From: Thermoflexales bacterium
GTDB taxonomy: Bacteria; Chloroflexota; Anaerolineae; J036; Brachytrichaceae
Reading direction: 5' to 3'
Assembly (NCBI GenBank): GCA_017998555.1
Contig: JAGOCU010000077.1
Location: forward strand, 1-8,371
DNA length: 8,371 nucleotides
Part shown: positions 1 through 5,214 of the stretch, in pieces
Numbering within the stretch: position 1 is the stretch's first letter
Layout: each line of letters begins with the position of its first letter
Translations under genes and position numbers: made by a program
Notes under the pieces: generated by a model
Databases searched by the model: none
Told to the model about the DNA's origin: nothing
The model's input: the letters and a program-made list of their open reading frames with translations, nothing else

Positions 1-173
1 GTGCTCGCGGCGCGCTCATCACAGACTGCGCCCGTGGCGGTGTCGAGAATCGTCGCCTCCACGGGATCGGGCGTGGCGGAGACCGCCGCATCCACGACAA
101 GCGCGCGCGCAAACAGGGTCAACATCAGCAATGCGGCCGGCGCGCGCCACCCCTGAAGCTTGAGCTTGATCAT
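1..173 (-). CDS. Partial gene, exported protein of unknown function (N-terminus only)
   Basis: An open frame reads leftward from an ATG at 173-171 to the window edge, giving 57 codons and no stop. The predicted N-terminus begins MIKLKLQGWRAP, followed by a hydrophobic stretch (roughly residues 12-30, AALLMLTLFARALVVDAA) and then polar sequence (SATPDPVEATILDTATG). This looks like a Sec signal peptide with cleavage near residues 30-33, so the product is probably exported. Support for the start is a TAGATT -10-like box at 186-181, seven bases before the ATG, matching the promoter design of other genes in this window. There is no Shine-Dalgarno. It diverges from the glycoside hydrolase gene. I do not recognise the family because only the leader region is visible. 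A chance open frame in GC-rich DNA is the alternative. Confidence 0.5.
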   Translation of the reverse strand, partial: MIKLKLQGWRAPAALLMLTLFARALVVDAAVSATPDPVEATILDTATGAVCDERAAS

Positions 174-191
174 GCGTATGAATCTACGCAT
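172..191. repeat. Perfect 7-bp inverted repeat in the divergent promoter region
   Basis: ATGCGTA (172-178) and TACGCAT (185-191) are exact reverse complements separated by six bases (TGAATC). The element covers the start codon of the leftward gene and encloses its -10-like box. Its dyad symmetry and position between two divergent genes would suit an operator, but no regulator is identifiable from the sequence and the arms are short. Confidence 0.4.
181..186 (-). promoter_or_regulatory. -10 box of the leftward partial gene
   Basis: On the minus strand the hexamer is TAGATT, ending seven bases before the ATG at 173. Transcription would begin at or very near the start codon, so the mRNA would be leaderless. 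No convincing -35 element is seen at 16-18 bp spacing. Confidence 0.4.
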
Positions 192-215
192 AAACAAAGC
201 CTCGACAGGGGTCTC

Positions 216-221
216 TATAAT
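216..221 (+). promoter_or_regulatory. Consensus -10 box (TATAAT) of the glycoside hydrolase gene
   Basis: A perfect TATAAT lies exactly six bases upstream of the ATG at 228, so the expected transcription start coincides with the start codon. No Shine-Dalgarno fits between them. No -35-like hexamer is found at normal spacing (position 193-198 is A-rich). This is the cleanest of the -10-before-ATG arrangements in this window. Confidence 0.6.
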
Positions 222-227
222 CTCTAG

Positions 228-1475
228 ATGCGTCGGAAATGGACCCTCTTCGCGCTGGCGTCCGCGGCCGCCCTCGCCGCCGGCGCCGCGGCCTTTGTCC
301 AGCCTGGCACAACGCGCTGGCTTGAGACACAGACCGGCGAGGCCGCGCCTGTCGGGCAGGCCCGGGCGCTGTGGAACGCGGCGCTGGATGTGGCCCGTCC
401 GCCGCTCCGGTTGGCCGCCGACGCCGCAATCCGCCCGCGCGTCGATACGCCCTACGCCGTAAACACCTTTCTGCACCAGGAGGTCGAAGCGGCCAAACGC
501 GCGCGCCAGTTGCAGATGATTCGTGACGCCGGGTTCGGCTGGATACGCCAGCCCTTTCCCTGGTATGACCTCGAGATCCAGGCCAAGGGCGACTTCATCG
601 ATCGGCGCAACAATCCCGCCAAGAGCGCCTGGGACAAATACGACAACATCGTCGCGCTGGCGGAGCAATACGGCCTGGGCCTCATCGCCCGGCTCGAGGC
701 GCCGCCAGAATGGGCGCATCAGGGCTATGCCGACCTCGGCACGCTTGGTCCGCCGGCCGATTTTGCCGACTACGCCGACTACGTCGCCGCAGTCGCCCAG
801 CGCTACAGGGGCCGCATCCGGGCCTACCAGTTGTGGAACGAACCCAACATCTATCCCGAGTGGGGCGCCCAGGCAGTCAATCCCGAGGACTACGCAAAGA
901 TGTTGTGCCTTGCCTATCAGCGGGTGAAGGCGGTCGATCCCGAAGCGATCGTGCTGGCGGCGGCCCTGGCCCCGACCGTCGAGCAAAGCGGGCGCGATCT
1001 GAGCGACCTGATCTTCCTGCAACGGATGTACACCGCCGGGGCGGGGAAGTGCTTCGACGTGGCCGCGGCCCAGGGCTACGGGCTGTTTTCCGGGCCGGAA
1101 GACCGTCGCTTGTCACCGTTAGGCACCAACGTCGCGCGGCATACACTGATGCGCGACATCATGGTGGCCAACGGCGACGCGGGCAAGCCCATCTGGCTGG
1201 CCGAGGCGAACTGGAATGCGCTCCCATCAGAGAACGCCGGCATTTCCGGGTATGGCAACTTTGGGATCGTCACCGTCGAGGAGCAGGCGCGCTACGTGCC
1301 GCAGCTCTACGCCCGCGCAAAACGCGACTGGCCGTGGGTGGGCGCGATTGCCGTGTGGTTCTTCAAGCCGGCCAGTGACGCCGACAAGAACCAGGCGGTC
1401 TACTACTTCCGCATGCTCGAGCCGGACTTCACCCCGCTGCCGCTGTATGAGGCGCTGAAGGCGATGCCGAAATAG
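228..1475 (+). CDS. Secreted or membrane-anchored glycoside hydrolase, clan GH-A (GH5/GH39-like)
   Basis: A 415-residue protein with a positively charged start (MRRK) and a hydrophobic stretch at about residues 6-24, indicating a signal peptide or signal anchor. A spacer leads to a (beta/alpha)8-barrel from about residue 75. The YQLWNEPN motif supplies the expected acid/base glutamate E205, preceded by N204. The second catalytic glutamate is likely E326 in PIWLAEANWNA. The spacing of about 120 residues between them is typical of clan GH-A retaining glycosidases. The tryptophan-rich AVWFFKP segment near the C-terminus fits the last barrel strand. No carbohydrate-binding module is visible. It probably cleaves a beta-linked polysaccharide outside the cytoplasm; the substrate cannot be read from sequence, and cellulase-like or exopolysaccharide-type GH39 activities are both possible. 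The ATG at 228 is chosen because a TATAAT box lies six bases upstream. The gene is monocistronic and ends at a hairpin. Confidence 0.85.
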   Translation: MRRKWTLFALASAAALAAGAAAFVQPGTTRWLETQTGEAAPVGQARALWNAALDVARPPLRLAADAAIRPRVDTPYAVNTFLHQEVEAAKRARQLQMIRDAGFGWIRQPFPWYDLEIQAKGDFIDRRNNPAKSAWDKYDNIVALAEQYGLGLIARLEAPPEWAHQGYADLGTLGPPADFADYADYVAAVAQRYRGRIRAYQLWNEPNIYPEWGAQAVNPEDYAKMLCLAYQRVKAVDPEAIVLAAALAPTVEQSGRDLSDLIFLQRMYTAGAGKCFDVAAAQGYGLFSGPEDRRLSPLGTNVARHTLMRDIMVANGDAGKPIWLAEANWNALPSENAGISGYGNFGIVTVEEQARYVPQLYARAKRDWPWVGAIAVWFFKPASDADKNQAVYYFRMLEPDFTPLPLYEALKAMPK

Positions 1476-1487
1476 GATCCCCGAACC

Positions 1488-1520
1488 AGGTGGGCCGCAC
1501 CTTCGAGGTGCGGCCCACCT
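1488..1520. terminator. Bidirectional hairpin between convergent genes
   Basis: A 15-bp perfect stem (AGGTGGGCCGCACCT / AGGTGCGGCCCACCT) with a TCG loop lies 12 bp past the hydrolase stop and 7 bp past the stop of the convergent membrane-protein gene. It is symmetric, so it could terminate both transcripts. There is no T-tract on either side, so it is not a textbook intrinsic terminator; it may act by its strong stem or protect 3' ends. Confidence 0.7.
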
Positions 1521-1527
1521 ACCGCCC

Positions 1528-2286
1528 TCACCGCCGCGCCAGATTGAACATCGCCCCGTTTATGACCATCGCCGCGAGCGAGGCCAGGGTATAGACCAGC
1601 CACAACGGCCAGACCGTCACCGTCGCGCCGACGACCAGAAAGAAACTGGCAAAGGCGAAGGTGCCCAGCAACACCCCGCGCAGCACACGCAGTGCGCCGT
1701 CCGCCCCGTGCTGGGCATGGGCGAACGTGACCATCAGCGAGGCATACAACGGGATGGGTGAGATCAAACCGCTCCAGGTCGCACCCAGCACGTCACTTGC
1801 GCCGGTGAGCGCAAGCACAAAGGCTGTGGCCAACACGACCCGCAGCGGGATATCCCAGGCCGGCGCCACGACGACGGCTTGCGCGGTCTGCGGCCTTGGC
1901 GCGACGCGCAAGGCCATCCCGATCACCGCCAGGATGATGAGATACAGGGGTAGGACGGGCAGTACGATCTGCTTCCAGACCAGGGTCATACCCAGAAACC
2001 CGAGCAGCCCCAGGGCCAGCGCCGCTGGCCAGCGCGCCCGCCGGGCGACAAAAGCATAGATTACGCAGAAGACGCTGGCGCTGGCCGAGCCACTCATCGT
2101 GCCGAGAGCGGCGTCCGCCGCGAACTGGGGCGAATGCTGCAGGGCCAGGAAGATGCTGACCGGGCCGCTCGTCACCGGCAGGCCGGCGATCCAGCCTCCC
2201 ACGCCGACACCCAGGCGCCGGCTGATCCAGGTGGCCAGGGCCATCACAATCGGGGTCGTGATGAGTTTGTAGAGCAGCAGATCCAA
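1528..2286 (-). CDS. Conserved integral membrane protein, about 8 TM, internally duplicated; unknown function
   Basis: A 252-residue, very hydrophobic protein with about eight or nine candidate membrane segments and a charged RR end (NLARR). I do not recognise a named family. The most striking motif is GWIAGLPVTSGPVS (31-44), a Gly/Pro-rich broken helix such as transporters use. The two halves look homologous. G35-L36, Q54, A57-D58, A60-L61 and G66 align without gaps to G173-L174, Q192, A195-D196, A198-L199 and G204, and W86-P87 corresponds to W226-P227. A pseudo-twofold small transporter or permease is a reasonable inference; the substrate is unknown. The start is TTG at 2286-2284, chosen because GGGAGGA (2299-2293) sits six bases upstream and the first membrane helix begins immediately. 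The gene follows the aminotransferase on the same strand, but a strong hairpin lies between them. Confidence 0.75.
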   Translation of the reverse strand: MDLLLYKLITTPIVMALATWISRRLGVGVGGWIAGLPVTSGPVSIFLALQHSPQFAADAALGTMSGSASASVFCVIYAFVARRARWPAALALGLLGFLGMTLVWKQIVLPVLPLYLIILAVIGMALRVAPRPQTAQAVVVAPAWDIPLRVVLATAFVLALTGASDVLGATWSGLISPIPLYASLMVTFAHAQHGADGALRVLRGVLLGTFAFASFFLVVGATVTVWPLWLVYTLASLAAMVINGAMFNLARR

Positions 2287-2292
2287 GTGTGG

Positions 2293-2299
2293 TCCTCCC
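2293..2299 (-). promoter_or_regulatory. Strong Shine-Dalgarno deciding a TTG start
   Basis: The minus strand reads GGGAGGA followed by CCACAC and then TTG at 2286-2284. The near-perfect match to the anti-Shine-Dalgarno sequence with six-base spacing identifies TTG as the start, although no ATG or GTG lies nearby in frame. This contrasts with most other genes here, which lack any Shine-Dalgarno. Confidence 0.75.
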
Positions 2300-2313
2300 A
2301 GCCGGGGTCTTCT

Positions 2314-2356
2314 TCTGAAACAACATCCCTGGCTTCGCCAGGGATGTTGTTTCAGA
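2314..2356 (-). terminator. Long perfect hairpin between aminotransferase and membrane-protein genes
   Basis: The arms at 2314-2333 and 2337-2356 are perfectly complementary over 20 bp around a three-base loop (TTC on the plus strand; with its flanks CTTCG, a UUCG-type turn). The GC core CATCCCTGGC is flanked by an AAACAA arm and a TTGTTT arm, giving a T-rich 3' side in either direction, which is the usual form of a bidirectional intrinsic terminator. It begins 17 bp after the aminotransferase stop (2374), so it most likely ends that transcript. It also lies only 14 bp upstream of the Shine-Dalgarno of the membrane-protein gene. Confidence 0.75.
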
Positions 2357-2373
2357 TTGATCGCCTGCGCCGG

Positions 2374-3537
2374 CTAGCGGCCCGCTTGCAGGCATTCGCC
2401 CAGCGCGGCCACCAGCGTGTCGATGTCGGACCGGGTGTTGTAGCCCTGGACCGACACGCGGATAAACGGCCGGCCCGACCAGACCAACAGCGGGATCTCG
2501 ATCCGATAGTCGTCATAGAGCCGCCGCTTGAGCGCCAACGTGTCGGTTCCAGGCGGCAATGGCACACCGGCCAGCTGGCCAATCCAGTGGTCGCCGATGA
2601 AGTGCGATGGTTGGCCGGTCAGGGCCAGCAGGCGATCCCGGGCTTCGCGGGTGATTGCGCGGCACTCGGCGCTGACCCGATCCCAGGCGTGATCGCGCTG
2701 GAAGGCGATCGCATCGGGTGTCGCCAGAAACGCGGCGATATCGCGGGTGCCCCAGAACTCGTGATGGTCGACAAAGCGCGACGGGCCGGGCGCGACCGCC
2801 TCGTAGCCCCAGCTCACGACCAGGGGCTTGAGCAGGGGCTGAACCTCGCGCCGGGCATACAGAAAGGCGCTGCCCTTTGGCGCGCACAGCCACTTGTGCA
2901 GGTTGCCCGTGTAGAAATCGACGCCCAGCGCTTCCAGGTCCAGCGGGAGCTGACCCGGCGCATGCGCGCCGTCGATGAGGGTCAGGATGCCCGCCGCGCG
3001 GGCGCGCCGGCAGAGCTCCACGACCGGCAGGATGACGGCCGTGGGCGAGGTGAGGTGGCTGAGATAGATCATCCGCGTGCGCGGGGTCACCTCGCTCCAA
3101 ATCGCTTCGACGACCTCGGCCGGATCGGTGAGCGGATACGGGAGCGTCGCGGCCCGATACGTGAAGCCACGCTCGCCGGCCAGAAAGCGCCAGGCCCGGT
3201 CGCAGGCGCCGTACTCGTGATTGGTGGTCAGCACCTCATCGCCGGGCCCAAGATCAAGGCTGCGCGCGACGATGTTGACCCCGGTCGTGGCGTTGATGAC
3301 ATACACCAGATCGTCGGCATGGCAGCCAAGATAGGCGGCCAGCGCCTCGCGAGCCGTATGCATCACTTCCTGATAGCGCCGGCCGAGGAAGAGCACAGGC
3401 TGGCGCTCGAGCTCGCGCTGCCAGTATTGGTAGCGCTCAAATACGGGGATGGGTGTGGCCCCATACGAACCGTGGTTGAGAAACGTGATGGCGGGGTCGA
3501 TCAGGAAATATGAGGCGAGGGCGCTGCTGGGATCCAT
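2374..3537 (-). CDS. PLP-dependent aminotransferase class V (isopenicillin-N epimerase/CefD-like)
   Basis: A 387-residue fold-type I PLP enzyme. The N-terminal FLNHGSYGATP (about residues 19-29) is typical of the isopenicillin-N epimerase-like branch of class V aminotransferases. NATTGVN (about 83-89) is the cofactor phosphate-binding turn. LIDGAHAPG contains D189, expected to contact the pyridine nitrogen, and H192. K215 in GNLHKWLCAPKG is the Schiff-base lysine. FIRVSVQGYNT near the C-terminus carries the carboxylate-binding arginine. The length is normal and all key residues are present, so the enzyme should be active as an epimerase, desulfurase/lyase or aminotransferase on an amino acid. 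Substrate cannot be assigned, and there are no beta-lactam biosynthesis neighbours, so CefD activity itself is unlikely. The ATG at 3537 is preferred because a TACAAT box lies eight bases upstream; a GTG ten codons earlier lies beyond that box. Confidence 0.88.
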   Translation of the reverse strand: MDPSSALASYFLIDPAITFLNHGSYGATPIPVFERYQYWQRELERQPVLFLGRRYQEVMHTAREALAAYLGCHADDLVYVINATTGVNIVARSLDLGPGDEVLTTNHEYGACDRAWRFLAGERGFTYRAATLPYPLTDPAEVVEAIWSEVTPRTRMIYLSHLTSPTAVILPVVELCRRARAAGILTLIDGAHAPGQLPLDLEALGVDFYTGNLHKWLCAPKGSAFLYARREVQPLLKPLVVSWGYEAVAPGPSRFVDHHEFWGTRDIAAFLATPDAIAFQRDHAWDRVSAECRAITREARDRLLALTGQPSHFIGDHWIGQLAGVPLPPGTDTLALKRRLYDDYRIEIPLLVWSGRPFIRVSVQGYNTRSDIDTLVAALGECLQAGR

Positions 3538-3545
3538 GGGCGGTG

Positions 3546-3551
3546 ATTGTA
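3546..3551 (-). promoter_or_regulatory. -10 box (TACAAT) of the aminotransferase gene
   Basis: On the minus strand TACAAT ends eight bases before the ATG at 3537, so the transcript would begin at or within one or two bases of the start codon. No Shine-Dalgarno is present between them and no -35 hexamer is evident. It lies in a 47-bp gap that also holds the opposite-facing promoter of the BtpA-family gene. Confidence 0.5.
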
Positions 3552-3572
3552 TTCGCGCCGCCTTCACCCAGC

Positions 3573-3578
3573 TAGAAT
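3573..3578 (+). promoter_or_regulatory. -10 box (TAGAAT) of the BtpA-family gene
   Basis: TAGAAT ends six bases before the ATG at 3585, the same spacing as TATAAT before the glycoside hydrolase ATG. A leaderless transcript is implied. No -35-like sequence is seen at 16-18 bp, where it would overlap the aminotransferase -10 box on the other strand. Confidence 0.55.
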
Positions 3579-3584
3579 AGCCTC

Positions 3585-4391
3585 ATGCGATCCAACGACT
3601 CGTTCTTTCCGCTTTCGCGCATCATCGCGGCGGTGCACATGCTGCCCAGCGAGGGCAGCCGGCGCCCCGACGGGCAGCCGCGCGAGAAGATCATCAACCA
3701 TGCCCTGCTCCACGCCCAGATCGCCTGGGACGGCGGGGTGCGGGCCCTGTACCTGCAGAACACCAACGAGTTGCCAATCGCCCCGCGCGCGACGCCTGAC
3801 ACGATCGCGACCATGATCGCCGCCGGCACGGCCGTGCGCAAGGCGTTTCCGGACATGGCGCTTGGGGTCACCCTGGTCGAACACGGCGCGACGGAGGTCC
3901 TCGACATCGCCAAGGCCATTGACGCTCAGTTTGTGCGGATCAAGACCTATATCGGCACGATGGTCAAGGCCGAGGGCATGCAGCACGGCTGCGCCTACGA
4001 AGCCATCCACCATCGCTACGACATCAAAGCGACCGACATCCGCATCTTCGCCGATGTCTATGACCGCCTGGGCGAACCGCTTGCGCCGCTCCCGCTCAAC
4101 GAAGCCTGCCGCCAGGCCGTCGACTTTGGCCGCGCCGACGCGCTGATCCTCTCGGGCAAGACAAGCGAACAGAGCATTCGGATGATCGACGACGTGCGCA
4201 CGATGCGGCTGGGCGTGCCACTGATTCTGGGCGGCGGCATGTCGTTCAGCAACTTGCGTTTCTTCGCCAACCGGGCCGATCACTTTCTGATCTGGGCGGG
4301 ATTTGTCAAGCGCGGCCTGCCGGATCAGAACGGCATCCCGGTCGAGTGGGACGGCTCCCTCATCAAGGCGTTCGTCGAAGCGACGAAGTAG
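3585..4391 (+). CDS. BtpA/SgcQ family protein (TIM-barrel)
   Basis: A 268-residue soluble protein matching the BtpA/SgcQ family throughout. The N-terminal strand AAVHMLPSEGSRR (about 15-27) corresponds to the family's IGMIHLLPLPGSP-type opening. Further landmarks are GGVRALYLQNTNELP (50-64, with N61 and E62), GVTLVEHGA (from 94), FVRIKTYIG (116-124), IFADV, DALILSGKTSEQS (from 185) and the phosphate-binding-like LILGGGMS (216-218 are glycines). The fold is expected to be a ribulose-phosphate-binding-type (beta/alpha)8 barrel. Cyanobacterial BtpA is needed for photosystem I stability, and SgcQ belongs to a sugar-utilisation operon; the actual reaction of the family is unknown, so neither role is transferred here. 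It is the first gene of a probable two-gene operon with the biotin ligase. Confidence 0.85.
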   Translation: MRSNDSFFPLSRIIAAVHMLPSEGSRRPDGQPREKIINHALLHAQIAWDGGVRALYLQNTNELPIAPRATPDTIATMIAAGTAVRKAFPDMALGVTLVEHGATEVLDIAKAIDAQFVRIKTYIGTMVKAEGMQHGCAYEAIHHRYDIKATDIRIFADVYDRLGEPLAPLPLNEACRQAVDFGRADALILSGKTSEQSIRMIDDVRTMRLGVPLILGGGMSFSNLRFFANRADHFLIWAGFVKRGLPDQNGIPVEWDGSLIKAFVEATK

Positions 4392-5138
4392 GTGCATCTC
4401 GATTTGCGCCGATTCGGGGAAGTGTCATCCACGATGGATGTCGCCCGTGGATTGGCTGAGGCTGGGGCGCCGGAGGGTGTTTGCGTGGTCGCGGACGCGC
4501 AGACGGCTGGTCGCGGCCGTTTGGGGCGAACGTGGTTCTCACCGCCTGGAGCAGCCCTCTATTTGTCCCTGGTGCTCCGACCCGTCTTTCTGCCAGCCGC
4601 TCGAGGGGGATGGTTGTCGATGCTGGCGGCGCTGGCGGTCCGCGACGGCGCAGCGGCCATCCTGGTTGCGGCTGGCCGCACAACGACCGATCTGAATCTC
4701 AAGTGGCCGAACGATGCCCAGCTTGGCGGGCGCAAACTGGCCGGAATCCTGATCGAGTCCGCGTTTTCCAGGGATGCCCTCGAGCGGGTCATCGTCGGTG
4801 TGGGGCTGAATGTGAACACGCGCTTTGATCAGGCACCCGAGGATCTGCGTCTGCGCGCGACCAGCCTGCGTGAGGCGGTTGGGCATACGCTTGACCTCGA
4901 ACAGACGCTGGCGGCCGTGCTGGCGGCCATCGCAGCCCGATATGAGGCGCTCCGCGCGACGCTGGCCAGTCCACAGCCCGAATATGCGCGGCATCTGGCC
5001 ACACTCGGCACACACGTTCGCCTGACACGCGGGACAGAGGTGATCGAAGGACAGGCTGTCGGAGTCACCGACGATGGCGCGTTGCGTCTTGAGACCGCGG
5101 ACGGCCCGGTCGACGTCTCTTTTGGCGACGTCGGATGA
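4392..5138 (+). CDS. birA: Biotin-[acetyl-CoA-carboxylase] ligase, monofunctional
   Basis: A 248-residue enzyme that activates biotin to biotinyl-5'-AMP and transfers it to the carrier lysine of biotin-dependent carboxylases in the cytoplasm. The catalytic signatures are present: STMD (13-16, the usual STN/STMD substrate motif), AGRGRLGR (39-46), KWPND (104-108), GRKLAGILIE (113-122, with K115 equivalent to the biotin-contacting lysine of BirA) and GVGLNVN (136-142). A C-terminal SH3-like segment (about 205-248, RLTRGTEVIEGQAVG) completes the catalytic core. There is no N-terminal helix-turn-helix domain, so this is a class I ligase without repressor function. The GTG start follows the stop of the BtpA-family gene with no gap and has no Shine-Dalgarno of its own, which implies co-transcription and translational coupling. 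The next ATG (4434) would remove the first strand and the ST part of the motif. Confidence 0.92.
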   Translation: MHLDLRRFGEVSSTMDVARGLAEAGAPEGVCVVADAQTAGRGRLGRTWFSPPGAALYLSLVLRPVFLPAARGGWLSMLAALAVRDGAAAILVAAGRTTTDLNLKWPNDAQLGGRKLAGILIESAFSRDALERVIVGVGLNVNTRFDQAPEDLRLRATSLREAVGHTLDLEQTLAAVLAAIAARYEALRATLASPQPEYARHLATLGTHVRLTRGTEVIEGQAVGVTDDGALRLETADGPVDVSFGDVG

Positions 5139-5186
5139 GCGCCACGGGCTCCGCTCAGGCAAGCCCCGAAAGCCGGATGTCGGGTC

Positions 5187-5206
5187 TACAATAGCACTGC
5201 TAGAAC
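5187..5206 (+). promoter_or_regulatory. Candidate -10 boxes of the HerA-like ATPase gene
   Basis: Two boxes are possible. TACAAT at 5187-5192 would start transcription near 5199, giving a leader of about 15 bases without a Shine-Dalgarno. TAGAAC at 5201-5206 ends eight bases before the ATG at 5215 and would give a leaderless mRNA like those of the other genes in this window. TACAAT is the better hexamer, TAGAAC the better spacing. The presence of either suggests that the ATPase has its own promoter despite following the biotin ligase gene by only 76 bp. Confidence 0.4.
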
Positions 5207-5214
5207 ATTCGTTC

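Noticed and set aside
2134..3513. Long plus-strand open frame (459 codons) opposite the aminotransferase gene
   Set aside because: It runs through the perfect hairpin at 2314-2356 and across parts of two well-supported minus-strand genes. Its product is Arg/Gly/Asp-rich with no recognisable motif, as expected for the complement of high-GC3 codons.
3538..3567. GTG start ten codons upstream for the aminotransferase
   Set aside because: The TACAAT box at 3551-3546 lies downstream of that GTG, and the CefD-like alignment begins naturally at the ATG at 3537.
5136..5157. Imperfect inverted repeat TGAGCG...CGCTCA after the biotin ligase gene as a terminator
   Set aside because: The arms are only 6 bp with a 10-base loop and no T-tract. 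It is much weaker than the other hairpins in this window and is likely chance in GC-rich DNA.
5074..5214. Upstream extension of the ATPase reading frame by 47 codons
   Set aside because: It would overlap the 3' end of the biotin ligase gene, the added residues have no similarity to the ATPase family start, and the -10-like boxes lie downstream of it.
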